From positions 310,001 to 374,000 of the forward strand of contig NZ_CP043474.1 of assembly GCF_008329645.1 (NCBI RefSeq): a stretch of DNA of 64,000 nucleotides, given 5' to 3'. The number at the start of each line of letters is the position of its first letter. Within the stretch, counting starts at the first letter, position 1. The notes beneath the pieces were generated by a model, which was not told where the DNA came from, did not search any database, and saw only the letters and a list, made by a program, of their open reading frames with translations. The stretch is from Mycolicibacterium grossiae (GTDB lineage: Bacteria; Actinomycetota; Actinomycetes; Mycobacteriales; Mycobacteriaceae). This document shows, piece after piece, positions 10,137 through 19,748 of this stretch. A program made the translations under genes and the position numbers.

Positions 10137-10611
10137 CGCGTGTGGTCCCTTCCGGCGAGCTGGTCCAGGGCGTGCTCGAGGACGTCGTCCAGCACGCCGA
10201 GCCCGTCGCGTACGCCGCCCGTCGAGCCGGGCAGGTTGACGATCAGCGTGCGGCCACGCACCCCGCAGACCCCGCGGGACAGCACCGAGGTCGGCACGTG
10301 CGGCAGTCCGGAGCGCCGGATGGCATCGGCCAGCCCGGGAATCTGATAGTCGACGAGGGCGGCCGTCGCGTCGGCGGTCTGGTCGGTCGGCGAGATGCCG
10401 GTGCCCCCCGAGGTGAGGATGACGTCCACCCCGTCCCCCACCGCCGCGAACAGGGCGCGCGACACGTCGGCGCCGTCGGGCACCACGACGGGCTCGGCGA
10501 CGTCGTAGCCGCGGGCGGCGAGCCACTCGACGACGATGGGTCCGCTGCGGTCGGCGTAGACGCCCGCGGCGGCGCGGGTGGACGCGACGACGACGCGGGC
10601 GGTCCTGGCCA

Positions 10612-10612
<1 letters not shown>
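10133..10612 (-). CDS. mog: MogA/MoaB-family molybdopterin adenylyltransferase
   Basis: 159 residues with the MoCF-binding fold: [38 protein letters not shown] (the TSGGTG loop that binds the pterin) and [16 protein letters not shown]. It adenylates molybdopterin ahead of molybdate insertion. The ATG shares one base with the TGA of moaC (TGATG). Mog, MogA and MoaB are hard to separate by sequence; the name follows the remembered Rv0865 position. Confidence 0.92.
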
Positions 10613-11081
<469 letters not shown>

Positions 11082-11082
<1 letters not shown>

Positions 11083-11279
11083 TACTTGTTGACGACGGTG
11101 ACCGGGTGCGTGTACGGCAGCGTGTCGGCCGGCAGCGGAAAGGTCACGTCGCCGAACGGCGACAGTGCGCCGGTGCGGTCCGCGGCGAGTTCGCTGACGG
11201 CGTGCTCGCCGTCCTCGGTGACGGGCCAGCCGTTGTCGACGTACTGCTTCTTCTTCTTCTCAGCCACGTCCCCCATCAT
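11082..11279 (-). CDS. Small conserved hypothetical protein upstream of moaC
   Basis: 65 residues: a Lys-rich start ([20 protein letters not shown]) and a beta-prone tail with [20 protein letters not shown]. No known domain is recognised. A protein of similar place (Rv0863) precedes moaC2 in M. tuberculosis, from memory. Two adjacent ATG codons (11279 and 11276) are both possible starts. The stop shares a base with the moaC GTG, so it is the first gene of the moaC-mog-moaE operon and diverges from the helicase-associated gene with a 53-base gap. Confidence 0.75.
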
Positions 11280-11332
11280 GGCAGGCCAAGCGGTGACTGG
11301 CGATACCGGTGGGCTGGCCTACGCTGGTGGGG

Positions 11333-13591
11333 ATGTCCGATTCCGGGTCCGGGTCCACGCAGACCGTGCCGCTGGGCGCCTGGTTGGCCGGCCTGCCCGA
11401 CGAGCAGCTGATCCGGCTGCTCGAACTGCGCCCCGACCTCACGCAGCCCCCGCCGGGCTCGCTGTCGGCGCTGGCCGCCCGCGCGCAGTCCCGGCAGTCG
11501 GTGAAGGCCGCGACCGACGACCTCGACTTCCTGCGGCTGGCGGTGCTCGACGGGCTCCTGCTGCTGCAGGCCGATGCGGCCGCCGTGCCGCTGGCCAAGC
11601 TGCTGGAACTGTTCGACGGCGACGCGCACGTCGCCGCGGCGGTCGACGACCTGCGCGAGCGGGCGCTGGTGTGGGGCGAGTCGACCATCCGGGTCACCGC
11701 CGAGGCGGCCACGGGACTGCCCTGGTACCCCGGGCAGGCCACCGTCGAGTCCACCGACCTCGACGCGGCGGCCATCACCGAGCGACTGGCCGATCTCGAC
11801 GCTCCGCAGCGCGATCTGCTCGACCGGCTGGTCGAGGGATCCCCGATCGGCAGGACGCGCGACGCCGCGCCCGGCACCCCGCCGGACCGGCCGGTGCAGC
11901 GCCTGCTGGCCGCCGGGCTGCTGCGCCAGGTCGACGACGACACCGTGATCCTGCCCCGCCTGGTCGGCCAGGTGCTGCGCGGGCAGCTGCCGGGGCCGAC
12001 CGGCACCACTCCCCCCGACCCGGTGGTCTCCTCGTCGACGGCGGCCGACGTCGACGCCGCCGCGGCCGGCTCCGCGATCGACCTGCTCCGCGAGGTCGAG
12101 GTCGTCATCGAGGCGCTCTCGGCCGCTCCCGTCCCGGAGCTGCGCAACGGCGGGCTCGGCGTACGGGAGATGAAGAAGCTCGCCAAGACCACCGGCATCG
12201 GCGAGCCACGGCTCGGCCTCGTCCTGGAGGTCGCCGCGTCCGCGGGGCTGGTGGCGCCCGGGATCCCCGAGCCCGAACCCGCCGACGGGTCCGGCCCGTT
12301 CTGGGCGCCGACACCGGCGGCCGACCGGTTCGTCGAGTCGTCGGCTGCCAGCCGCTGGTACGTGCTGGCGTCGACGTGGTTGGACCTGACGGCGCGACCC
12401 AGCCTGATCGGCGACCGCGGACCCGACGGCAAACCCTATGCCGCACTGTCGGATTCGCTGTTCTCGACCGCCGCTCCGCTGGACCGCAGACTGCTGCTCG
12501 GCATGCTCGCCGACCTGCCGCGCGGGTCGGGCGTCGACGCCACCCGCGCCGCGGCCGCCCTGCTCTGGCGGCGGCCGCGCTGGGCGGCGCGGCTGCAGCC
12601 GAAGCCCGTCGAGGCGCTGCTGACCGAGGCCGACGCCGTCGGCGCGGTGGGGCGCGGCGGGCTGCCCGGCCCGATCCGCCTGCTGCTCGACGGCGCCGGC
12701 GAGGACGCCGTCATCGCGGCGATGGACAAGGCGCTGCCCACGCCCATCGACCACTTCCTGCTGCAGGCCGACCTGACGGTGGTGGTCCCGGGTCCGCTCG
12801 AACGCGATCTCGCCGAACGGCTGTCGGCCGTCGCCACGGTGGAGTCGGCGGGCGCGGCGATGGTGTACCGCATCAGCGAGGCCTCGATCCGCCGCGCGCT
12901 GGACACCGGGTGCACGGCCAGCGAGCTGCACGCCCTGTTCGAGCGGCACTCGCGCACGCCGGTACCGCAGGGGCTGACCTACCTCATCGACGACGTCGCC
13001 CGGCGGCACGGGCAGCTGCGCGTGGGCATGGCCGCGTCGTTCGTGCGGTGCGAGGACCCGGCGCTGCTCGCCCAGGCGGTCGCCGCCCCGGCGATGGCCG
13101 GGGTGGAGATGCGCACCCTCGCCCCGACGGTGGCGGTGTCGGTCGCGCCGATCGGCGACGTGCTCGCCGGGCTGCGCGCGGCCGGCTTCGCACCGGCCGC
13201 CGAGGACTGGTCGGGCACCATCGTCGACATCCGTTCCCGGGGGTCCCGCGTGCCCTCGCCGGGCCGCCGGCGCGGTTACCGCCCGGTGTCCGCGCCGACG
13301 CCGCAGACCCTCGGCGCCATCGTCGCGGTGCTGCGCAAGGTCGGCGCCGCGCACGTGACGGGTGCGCGGCTGGACCCCGCCGAGGCCATGGCGCAGCTGC
13401 AGTCCGCCGCGCACCGGCAGGCCTCGGTGGTGATCGGCTACGTCGACCCCGCCGGCGTCGCGACGCAGCGGGTGGTGGCGCCGATCAACGTCCGCGGCGG
13501 CCAGCTGACCGCCTACGATCCCGCCGCGGGCCGGGTCCGTGACTTCGCCATCCACCGCGTGACCTCGGTGGTGTCGGCGGAGTCGGGATAA
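11333..13591 (+). CDS. Helicase-associated (XPB/Ssl2-type domain) protein
   Basis: 752 residues, close to M. tuberculosis Rv0862c (about 756, from memory). There is no Walker A or DEAD box; instead long helical and winged-helix-like segments, and a C-terminal region (VIGYVDPAGVATQRVVAPIN, then VRDFAIHRVTSVV) resembling the helicase C-terminal/WYL-like associated domain. This family is usually found beside XPB helicases in actinobacteria. It lies 37 bases before the XPB gene on the same strand, so a joint role in DNA repair or transcription-coupled processes is inferred. ATG at 11333 has a GGTGGGG site just upstream. Confidence 0.85.
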   Translation: MSDSGSGSTQTVPLGAWLAGLPDEQLIRLLELRPDLTQPPPGSLSALAARAQSRQSVKAATDDLDFLRLAVLDGLLLLQADAAAVPLAKLLELFDGDAHVAAAVDDLRERALVWGESTIRVTAEAATGLPWYPGQATVESTDLDAAAITERLADLDAPQRDLLDRLVEGSPIGRTRDAAPGTPPDRPVQRLLAAGLLRQVDDDTVILPRLVGQVLRGQLPGPTGTTPPDPVVSSSTAADVDAAAAGSAIDLLREVEVVIEALSAAPVPELRNGGLGVREMKKLAKTTGIGEPRLGLVLEVAASAGLVAPGIPEPEPADGSGPFWAPTPAADRFVESSAASRWYVLASTWLDLTARPSLIGDRGPDGKPYAALSDSLFSTAAPLDRRLLLGMLADLPRGSGVDATRAAAALLWRRPRWAARLQPKPVEALLTEADAVGAVGRGGLPGPIRLLLDGAGEDAVIAAMDKALPTPIDHFLLQADLTVVVPGPLERDLAERLSAVATVESAGAAMVYRISEASIRRALDTGCTASELHALFERHSRTPVPQGLTYLIDDVARRHGQLRVGMAASFVRCEDPALLAQAVAAPAMAGVEMRTLAPTVAVSVAPIGDVLAGLRAAGFAPAAEDWSGTIVDIRSRGSRVPSPGRRRGYRPVSAPTPQTLGAIVAVLRKVGAAHVTGARLDPAEAMAQLQSAAHRQASVVIGYVDPAGVATQRVVAPINVRGGQLTAYDPAAGRVRDFAIHRVTSVVSAESG

Positions 13592-13628
13592 TGGGTGAGA
13601 TGAACTCAGTCCGTACGGGGGGTCGCGC

Positions 13629-15278
13629 ATGACCGACGGACCCCTGATCGTGCAGTCCGACAAGACGGTGCTGCTCGAGGTCGACCACGAGGAGGCCGGC
13701 GCCGCGCGCGCCGCCATCGCTCCCTTCGCCGAATTGGAGCGTGCTCCCGAGCACGTCCACACCTACCGCATCACGCCGCTGGCCCTGTGGAACGCCCGCG
13801 CTGCGGGCCACGACGCCGAGCAGGTCGTCGACGCCCTGGTGTCGTTCTCCCGCTACGCGGTGCCGCAGCCGCTGCTCGTCGACATCGTCGACACCATGGC
13901 CCGCTACGGGCGGTTGCAGCTGGTCAAGCACCCGGCGCACGGGTTGACGCTGGTCAGCCTCGACCGCGCCGTGCTCGAGGAGGTGCTGCGGCACAAGAAG
14001 ATCGCCCCGATGCTCGGGGACCGCCTCGACGACGACACCGTCATCGTGCACCCGAGCGAGCGCGGCCGGGTCAAGCAGATGCTGCTGAAGATCGGCTGGC
14101 CCGCCGAGGACCTCGCCGGTTACGTCGACGGCGAGGCGCACCGCATCGATCTGCAGCAGGACGGCTGGGAGCTGCGCGACTACCAGGAGATGGCCGCGGA
14201 CTCGTTCTGGGCGGGCGGCTCGGGCGTCGTCGTGCTGCCGTGCGGGGCGGGCAAGACGCTCGTCGGCGCGGCGGCCATGGCCAAGGCCGGCGCCACCACG
14301 CTGATCCTGGTGACCAACACCGTCGCCGGCAGGCAGTGGAAGCGCGAGCTCATCGCCCGCACGTCGCTGACCGAGAACGAGATCGGCGAGTACTCCGGTG
14401 AACGCAAGGAGATCCGGCCGGTCACCATCGCCACCTACCAGGTGATCACCCGCCGCACCAAGGGCGAGTACCGCCATCTCGAGCTGTTCGACAGCCGGGA
14501 CTGGGGTCTGATCATCTACGACGAGGTGCACCTGCTGCCGGCTCCGGTGTTCCGCATGACGGCCGACCTGCAGTCCCGCCGCCGGCTCGGGCTGACGGCA
14601 ACGCTGATCCGCGAGGACGGGCGCGAGGGCGACGTGTTCAGCCTCATCGGACCGAAGCGCTACGACGCACCGTGGAAGGACATCGAGGCCCAGGGCTGGA
14701 TCGCACCGGCCGAATGCATCGAGGTGCGGGTCACGATGACCGACAACGAGCGGATGCTGTACGCCACCGCCGAGCCGGAGGAGCGCTACAAGCTGTGCTC
14801 GACGGCGCACACGAAGATCGCCGTGGTGAAGTCGATCCTGGACCGCCATCCCGGCGAGCCGACGCTGGTGATCGGCGCGTATCTCGACCAGCTCGACGAA
14901 CTGGGGCAGGAACTGAACGCCCCGGTGATCCAGGGCTCGACGAAGAACGCCGAGCGCGAGGTGCTGTTCGACCAGTTCCGCCGCGGCGAGATCCGCACGC
15001 TGGTGGTGTCGAAGGTGGCGAACTTCTCCATCGACCTGCCCGAGGCGAGCGTCGCGGTACAGGTGTCGGGCACGTTCGGGTCGCGCCAGGAGGAAGCCCA
15101 GCGCCTGGGCCGGCTGCTGCGGCCCAAAGCCGACGGCGGCGGCGCGGTGTTCTACTCGGTGGTGTCCCGCGACAGCCTGGACGCCGAGTACGCCGCGCAC
15201 CGGCAGCGCTTCCTCGCCGAGCAGGGCTACGGCTACGTCATCAAGGACGCCGACGACCTGCTCGGCCCGGCCATCTAG
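13629..15278 (+). CDS. ercc3: DNA repair helicase XPB
   Basis: 549 residues. An N-terminal damage-recognition-like domain (1-160) precedes two RecA-like motor domains. Walker A is CGAGKT near residue 207, motif II is DEVH near 297, motif III LTATL, the RED motif is REDGREGD, and motif VI is QRLGRLLRPK. This is a superfamily 2, 3'-to-5' DNA helicase of the bacterial XPB type, studied in mycobacteria as an ATP-dependent helicase with annealing activity. It follows the helicase-associated gene closely, and its stop overlaps the convergent cupin gene by four bases. In M. tuberculosis the next gene is fadB (from memory); here 25.7 kb of other DNA intervenes. Confidence 0.95.
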   Translation: MTDGPLIVQSDKTVLLEVDHEEAGAARAAIAPFAELERAPEHVHTYRITPLALWNARAAGHDAEQVVDALVSFSRYAVPQPLLVDIVDTMARYGRLQLVKHPAHGLTLVSLDRAVLEEVLRHKKIAPMLGDRLDDDTVIVHPSERGRVKQMLLKIGWPAEDLAGYVDGEAHRIDLQQDGWELRDYQEMAADSFWAGGSGVVVLPCGAGKTLVGAAAMAKAGATTLILVTNTVAGRQWKRELIARTSLTENEIGEYSGERKEIRPVTIATYQVITRRTKGEYRHLELFDSRDWGLIIYDEVHLLPAPVFRMTADLQSRRRLGLTATLIREDGREGDVFSLIGPKRYDAPWKDIEAQGWIAPAECIEVRVTMTDNERMLYATAEPEERYKLCSTAHTKIAVVKSILDRHPGEPTLVIGAYLDQLDELGQELNAPVIQGSTKNAEREVLFDQFRRGEIRTLVVSKVANFSIDLPEASVAVQVSGTFGSRQEEAQRLGRLLRPKADGGGAVFYSVVSRDSLDAEYAAHRQRFLAEQGYGYVIKDADDLLGPAI

Positions 15279-15628
15279 ACGTGCGGGCCGACGGCCTTCA
15301 TCACGGTCAGCAGCACCGCTGAGTCCTCGTCGGCGTGCAGGGCGTGCCGCGCGGCGGGGATCGCGAGGTGGTCGCCCGCGCTGCCCTCGAGTGCGGAGTC
15401 GCCGCTGACCAGACGCACGCGGCCCTGCAGGACCTGCAGCGTCGCCTCTTCGGGCGCTTCGTGCTCGTCGAGGTCGTGCCCGGCGGCCAGCGCGATCAGC
15501 GTCTGCCGCAGCGAGTGCTCGTGACCGCCGAAGACGGTGTGGGCGCTGCGGCCGCTGTTGCTGGTGCGTGCGGTCTCGAGGTGCTCGCGGGCCAGGTCGG
15601 TCAACGAGACCTTGGTGTCGGCGGTCAT
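15275..15628 (-). CDS. Cupin-domain protein
   Basis: 117 residues forming a single small cupin barrel: SLRQTLIALAAGHDLDEHEAPEEATLQVLQ carries the HxxxxE part of motif 1 in altered form (DEHEAPEEA) and VRLVSGDSALEGSAGDHLAIPAARHALHA provides motif 2 with its His. Such proteins may bind a metal and small ligands or act as stress-related binding proteins; no substrate can be given. The leading helix LTDLAREHLETARTS and the HTVFGG box recur in mycobacterial cupins of this type. The start is ATG at 15628 after an AAGGGGACGC site. The 131-base gap to the next gene holds two divergent promoters. Confidence 0.82.
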   Translation of the reverse strand: MTADTKVSLTDLAREHLETARTSNSGRSAHTVFGGHEHSLRQTLIALAAGHDLDEHEAPEEATLQVLQGRVRLVSGDSALEGSAGDHLAIPAARHALHADEDSAVLLTVMKAVGPHV

Positions 15629-15760
15629 GCGCGTCCCCTTCTGCTGGATTGGCTGACTGGTCGCGCAGGTGCATACCCGCTGTCGGCGGCTTGCACCGTG
15701 TGTGACGGATGTGGCCGGTGACCACGCACGGGGGCCGCCGACCGGCTAGCCTGCATACCC

Positions 15761-16414
15761 ATGACCGGACCTCAGCGCGCTCGCCGCGCGTCGACGCTCG
15801 CTGCCAAGGTGATGGTGGCCGGTGCCGCCGTCGGCTTCGGCGCTCTCGGCTTCGCCGGCGTCGCCGCCGCCGAGCCGGTGCTCCCCGTGCCCGGCGACCC
15901 GGCGGCCCCGCCCGTCCCGGGCCAGCCCGTGGCGATGGCGCCGGAGGACCTGCAGGCCGCACCGCCCGCGCCGCCGCCCCCGGCCGGACCGCCGCCCGTC
16001 CCCGAGATCCAGGACCCGCGCTACGGCTCGCGGAACAACTCCGGCGCCCTCGGCTTCCTGCGCGACGCCTGGCACCAGGCCAAGGACCCGTACAACATGG
16101 AGGCCAATCCCGACGGCCTGCCCGCCGCACCGCCGCCAGGCGCTGGACCGGCGCCGCAGCTGCCGCCCGGCTACAAGTCGATCAACGCGCCGGGCTCGGA
16201 GGGGCCGCCGCCCGCACCGCGCACGGAGAGCGGCCCGCCGCTGCCCCCGGGCTACTACCCGCTGAACGGACCCCCACCGCCCGGGTACGCCGACGGCACC
16301 GCGCCGTCCGCGCCGGTGCCGCCGGCGCCGGACGCCTACATCCCGCGCCACTCGCCGCCCCCGCCGCCGCTGCTCCCGCCGGACTCGCCGCCCCCGCCGC
16401 TGCTGCTGCCGTAG
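15761..16414 (+). CDS. Secreted proline-rich protein
   Basis: 217 residues with a clear signal peptide (about 1-42, ending FAGVAAAEP) and a mature part that is over one third proline, in runs such as PPAPPPPAGPPPVPE and PPPPPLLPPDSPPPPLLLP. A short non-repetitive block lies at about residues 85-120 (YGSRNNSGALGFLRDAWHQA then KDPYNMEANPDGLP). No enzymatic domain is seen. It is probably a cell-wall or secreted structural protein. Composition recalls the tail of RpfA, but there is no Rpf domain. A hairpin follows its stop. Confidence 0.75.
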   Translation: MTGPQRARRASTLAAKVMVAGAAVGFGALGFAGVAAAEPVLPVPGDPAAPPVPGQPVAMAPEDLQAAPPAPPPPAGPPPVPEIQDPRYGSRNNSGALGFLRDAWHQAKDPYNMEANPDGLPAAPPPGAGPAPQLPPGYKSINAPGSEGPPPAPRTESGPPLPPGYYPLNGPPPPGYADGTAPSAPVPPAPDAYIPRHSPPPPPLLPPDSPPPPLLLP

Positions 16415-16416
16415 GT

Positions 16417-16437
16417 CTGCGAGGCCGCGCCTCGCAG
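16417..16437 (+). terminator. Hairpin downstream of the secreted Pro-rich gene
   Basis: CTGCGAGG and CCTCGCAG, eight perfect pairs around a five-base loop, begin three bases after the TAG stop. There is no T-tract, as is common for mycobacterial hairpin terminators. Confidence 0.6.
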
Positions 16438-16491
16438 CTGTGAGCACGCCGGTCGTGGCGTCGGTCCGGGCGCCGCGCCGACGATGACGGG

Positions 16492-17691
16492 ATGCACTGG
16501 CATCATCCGCACGTCCACGTCGCCCGGGGCGCCGCCGCGCTCGCCGCCGCCATGGGGATCGGGCGGTTCGTCTACACCCCGATCCTGCCGTTGATGACGG
16601 CACAGGCCGGGCTGTCCCCCGCCGCCGCGGGCGGCCTCGCGACCGCCAACTACGCCGGCTACCTCGCCGGCGCGGTGGCCGGCGTGCTCGCGCCGCGGCT
16701 GGTGCGCACGACCCGCACCTGGCGGATCGCGCTGCTACTGATCGTCGGCAGCCTGGCCGCGATGCCGCTCACCCACAGCGTCGGCGCGTGGCTCGTCATC
16801 CGCACCGTCGCCGGCGTTGCGAGCGCCGTGCTGTTCGTCATCGCCGTCGACTGGATGCTCGACCACGCCCGCGGCCGCTCGGCGCAGCTGCCGGGCTGGG
16901 GCTTCGCGGGTGTCGGCGTCGGCATCGCGGCGTCCGGCGCCATCGTGCTCGCGCTGCCCACCGCGGGGTGGCGGACGACGTGGTGGGTGGCCGCCGCGGT
17001 GGCCGCGGTGGTCGCCGCCGTGGCCTGGCACATGCGTCCCGCCGCGCCCACCGACGCGGGGCACGCCGACGCTCCCGCGACCCGGCCGGCGTCGCGGCGG
17101 TGGTTCGGCGTCCTGCTGGCGTGTTACACGCTGGAGGGCGTCGGCTACATCATCGCGGGCACCTTTCTGGTAGTGGCCGTGGGGCATGACGGCCCGGCAT
17201 GGCTGGGCAGCGGCGCCTGGGTGGTGGTGGGTCTGGCGGCCGCGCCGTCGGCCGCCCTGTGGGCGTGGGCGGCCACCCGGTGGTCGCGGCCCGCGCTGCT
17301 GGTCGCCGCGCTGCTGCTGCAGGCCGCCGGCGTCGCGCTTCCGGCGTTGGCGGGCGGCGCCGCAGCCGCGCTGGCCGGGGCGGTGCTGTTCGGTGGCACG
17401 TTCATCGGGATCAGCACGCTGGCACTGGCGGCCGGGCGCGGGCTCGGGTCCGCGAGCGCGGTCGCGCTGCTCACGGCCGGTTACTCGGCGGGTCAGATGG
17501 TCGGCCCACTGGTCGTGACACCGTTGCTGCACAACGGATTTCACGATGCGCTGCTGACCTCCGCCGGGATCGTCACCGCGGCGGCGGTCACCGCCGTCTG
17601 GTTGCTGACGGGGCTCAGGCGCGATGCGGATCGTCCGCGGGCAGCCACGCATCCGGGGCGTTCAGCCGAGAGCGGTCGATCCCCGCGGTGA
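16492..17691 (+). CDS. YbfB/YjiJ-family MFS transporter
   Basis: 399 residues with about 12 hydrophobic helices. The start region AMGIGRFVYTPILPLM is the hallmark of the YbfB/YjiJ family, followed by GLATANYAGYLAGAVAGVLA. The substrate is unknown; related proteins are sometimes linked to small-molecule efflux. The ATG at 16492 opens with a His-rich MHWHHPHVHVARG segment, which could bind metal. Its 3' end runs about 77 bases into the end of the convergent LysR gene, an unusually long overlap that is nonetheless open in both frames. Confidence 0.88.
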   Translation: MHWHHPHVHVARGAAALAAAMGIGRFVYTPILPLMTAQAGLSPAAAGGLATANYAGYLAGAVAGVLAPRLVRTTRTWRIALLLIVGSLAAMPLTHSVGAWLVIRTVAGVASAVLFVIAVDWMLDHARGRSAQLPGWGFAGVGVGIAASGAIVLALPTAGWRTTWWVAAAVAAVVAAVAWHMRPAAPTDAGHADAPATRPASRRWFGVLLACYTLEGVGYIIAGTFLVVAVGHDGPAWLGSGAWVVVGLAAAPSAALWAWAATRWSRPALLVAALLLQAAGVALPALAGGAAAALAGAVLFGGTFIGISTLALAAGRGLGSASAVALLTAGYSAGQMVGPLVVTPLLHNGFHDALLTSAGIVTAAAVTAVWLLTGLRRDADRPRAATHPGRSAESGRSPR

Positions 17692-18529
17692 GGGCGTCGA
17701 CGACCGCCAGCACCACCGGGTTGCGTTCGTCGCGGCGCCACACCAGCGACCACGTCCACATCGGCGTCGGGCCAACGATCGGCCGCCGCGTGAATCCCGT
17801 GGGGAGCGGGTCGTTCTGCCCCTTGGGATTGTTCACCACCGGGCGGCCGACGCGTCGCACGTGCTCGACGAACGTGGGCCCGGTGACGCCGCCGTCGTCG
17901 ACGCGCAGCAGACCGGCGCCCGTCGCGCGGACGAACTCCTCGGCGTACCGGTTCCACGACGACCAGCTGGCCTCGTCGCCGTCCACGCACACGGTGACGC
18001 GTCCCGCCGGCACCGGTGACGCGTCCTGCCCCACCGTGAGCGCGTGCAGCTCGTCGACGCCGATCAGCCTCGCCCGCAGCGCGAGTGCCGCGAGGTCGGT
18101 GGTGCGCACCCAGCAGATCGCGACGTCGAGGCTGCCGTCGGCCACCCGTGCCGCCTGGGTATGGGACGGCATGACCCAGGTGTCGACGCGCAGCTGTGCG
18201 ACGCCGGCGGCACGTTCGGCCCAGTCGGTGGGACACCACTGCACGTAGCCGATCCGGACCGGCTCGGTAGACGCGAGCCCGAGCGCCTGGCGGCGCAGGT
18301 CGTCGGCCTGGCCGAGCAGCGCCCGGGCGCGGGGAAGCAGCGCCGAGCCCGCGGCCGTCAACGCCACCGAGCGGCGGTCGCGATCGAAGAGCCGCACCTT
18401 GAGATCGCGTTCGAGCGCCTTGATCTGTTGCGAGAGCGAGGGTCCCGCGATGCGCAGCCGTTCAGCGGCCCGGCCGAAGTTCAGTTCGTCGGCGACCGTC
18501 ACGAAGTAGCGCAGCTGTCGCAGCTCCAT
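17615..18529 (-). CDS. LysR-family transcriptional regulator
   Basis: 304 residues. The N-terminal helix-turn-helix is typical: ELRQLRYFVTVADELNFGRA, then ERLRIAGPSLSQQIKALERD and RLFDRDRRSVALTAAGSALL. The effector domain (about 90-290) has the two-lobe pattern, with VRIGYVQWCPTDW at its start. It diverges from the SDR gene at 18674, and LysR regulators generally control a divergent neighbour, so the SDR/SnoaL pair is the likely target; the MFS gene at its 3' end is another. The ATG at 18529 was chosen over a GTG one codon upstream because it gives the usual MELRQLRYF start. Confidence 0.92.
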   Translation of the reverse strand: MELRQLRYFVTVADELNFGRAAERLRIAGPSLSQQIKALERDLKVRLFDRDRRSVALTAAGSALLPRARALLGQADDLRRQALGLASTEPVRIGYVQWCPTDWAERAAGVAQLRVDTWVMPSHTQAARVADGSLDVAICWVRTTDLAALALRARLIGVDELHALTVGQDASPVPAGRVTVCVDGDEASWSSWNRYAEEFVRATGAGLLRVDDGGVTGPTFVEHVRRVGRPVVNNPKGQNDPLPTGFTRRPIVGPTPMWTWSLVWRRDERNPVVLAVVDALTAGIDRSRLNAPDAWLPADDPHRA

Positions 18530-18673
18530 CACACGCCAGCGTAGTGGACTGGGAGGCTGCGCCTATCACGACGGAGCATTCCGGTCCCGCCGCCGCGGAG
18601 TGCGGCGCACCTCCGGTGGCGTTGACCGGATCAGCAGATGCCGACCACGGCGTCGATGACGAAGGAGGACACT

Positions 18674-19387
18674 ATGAACGACACGACGCGGGTCGCTCTG
18701 ATCACCGGTGCGTCGCAAGGCATCGGCGCCGGGTTGGTCGAGGGTTACCGCCGGCTGGGGTGGGCCGTCGCCGCCAACTCCCGCACGGTGACCGACGGTG
18801 CGGACCCCATGGTGTTCGCCGTCGCGGGCGACGTGTCCGCCCCGGGCGTCGGCGGGCGGGTCGTCGCGGCGACCCTCGAGCGCTTCGGCCGCGTCGACAC
18901 CGTGGTGAACAATGCGGGCATCTACCTGCCCAAGCCGTTCGTCGACTACACCGACGAGGACTTCGACGCCATCACCGGGGTTAATCTGCGCGGCTTCTTC
19001 GAGGTGTCGCGCGCCGCGGTGGCGGCCATGCTGGCGCGCGGCGAGGGCGGGCACCTCGTCACCATCTCGACGACGCTGGTCGAGCACGCCCGCTCGGACG
19101 CGCCGTCGGCGCTGTCGTCGCTGACGAAGGGCGGTCTGAACGCGGCGACACGGGCGCTCGCCGTCGAGTACGCCGCCCGCGGCATTCGCTCGAATGCGTT
19201 GTCGCTGGGCGTCATTCGCACCCCGATGCACGACGAGTCCTCCTACGGCGCGCTGGCCGCGCTGCACCCGGTGGGTCGGGTCGGCGAGGTGGCCGACGTG
19301 GTGAACGCGGTGCTCTACCTCGAGCAGGCGCCGTTCGTCACCGGCGAGATCCTGCACGTCGACGGCGGCCAGAGCGCGGGGCACTGA
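18674..19387 (+). CDS. SDR-family protein with altered active site
   Basis: 237 residues with a Rossmann nucleotide-binding start (RVALITGASQGIGAGLVEGY) and the NNAG motif (VVNNAGIYLP), so NAD(P) binding is expected. The classical catalytic Tyr of YxxxK is absent: the matching stretch is SSLTKGGLNA, with Ser where Tyr should stand, although Lys is kept. The Ser-containing strand reads LVTISTTLVEH. It may be a member of a variant SDR group with a different mechanism or no redox activity. A strong GAAGGAGGA site precedes the ATG at 18674. The SnoaL-like gene starts one base after the stop, so they form an operon opposite a LysR regulator. Confidence 0.88.
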   Translation: MNDTTRVALITGASQGIGAGLVEGYRRLGWAVAANSRTVTDGADPMVFAVAGDVSAPGVGGRVVAATLERFGRVDTVVNNAGIYLPKPFVDYTDEDFDAITGVNLRGFFEVSRAAVAAMLARGEGGHLVTISTTLVEHARSDAPSALSSLTKGGLNAATRALAVEYAARGIRSNALSLGVIRTPMHDESSYGALAALHPVGRVGEVADVVNAVLYLEQAPFVTGEILHVDGGQSAGH

Positions 19388-19388
19388 C

Positions 19389-19748
19389 GTGGACGCCTCG
19401 ACCGTCGTCGCGGACGTGATGAACACCTGGCGCGCCGGGATCGACGCCGGCGATCCCGGCCGGGTCGCGGCGGCCTTCACCGCCGACGCCGTGTTCCAGG
19501 GCCTGCGCCCCTACGGCGTCGGACGTGACGCCGTACGCGCCTACTACGCCGCCCAGCCCGCCGGCATGACCGTCGGCTACGACATCCTCGAATCACGTCG
19601 TCTCGCCGAGGGCGTCGTCACGGGCTACCTGCGGGCGACGTTCGCCTACCGCGACCGCGACGCCGTGACCGTGCACATCGGGGTCGTGCTCGTCCGCGGC
19701 GCCGACGGCTGGGCCGTCGCGCAGTACCAGGCGGCGGACGTCCGTTAG
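19389..19748 (+). CDS. SnoaL/NTF2-like small protein
   Basis: 119 residues with an NTF2-like cone fold: MNTWRAGIDAGDPGRVAAAF, then FTADAVFQGLRPYGVGRDAV and three long strands ending VHIGVVLVRGADGWAVAQYQ. Members are isomerases, hydrolases or binding proteins acting on small hydrophobic molecules; the substrate cannot be told here. Its GTG lies one base after the SDR stop, so the two likely act in one pathway. Its TAG overlaps the stop of the giant convergent gene by four bases. Confidence 0.82.
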   Translation: MDASTVVADVMNTWRAGIDAGDPGRVAAAFTADAVFQGLRPYGVGRDAVRAYYAAQPAGMTVGYDILESRRLAEGVVTGYLRATFAYRDRDAVTVHIGVVLVRGADGWAVAQYQAADVR

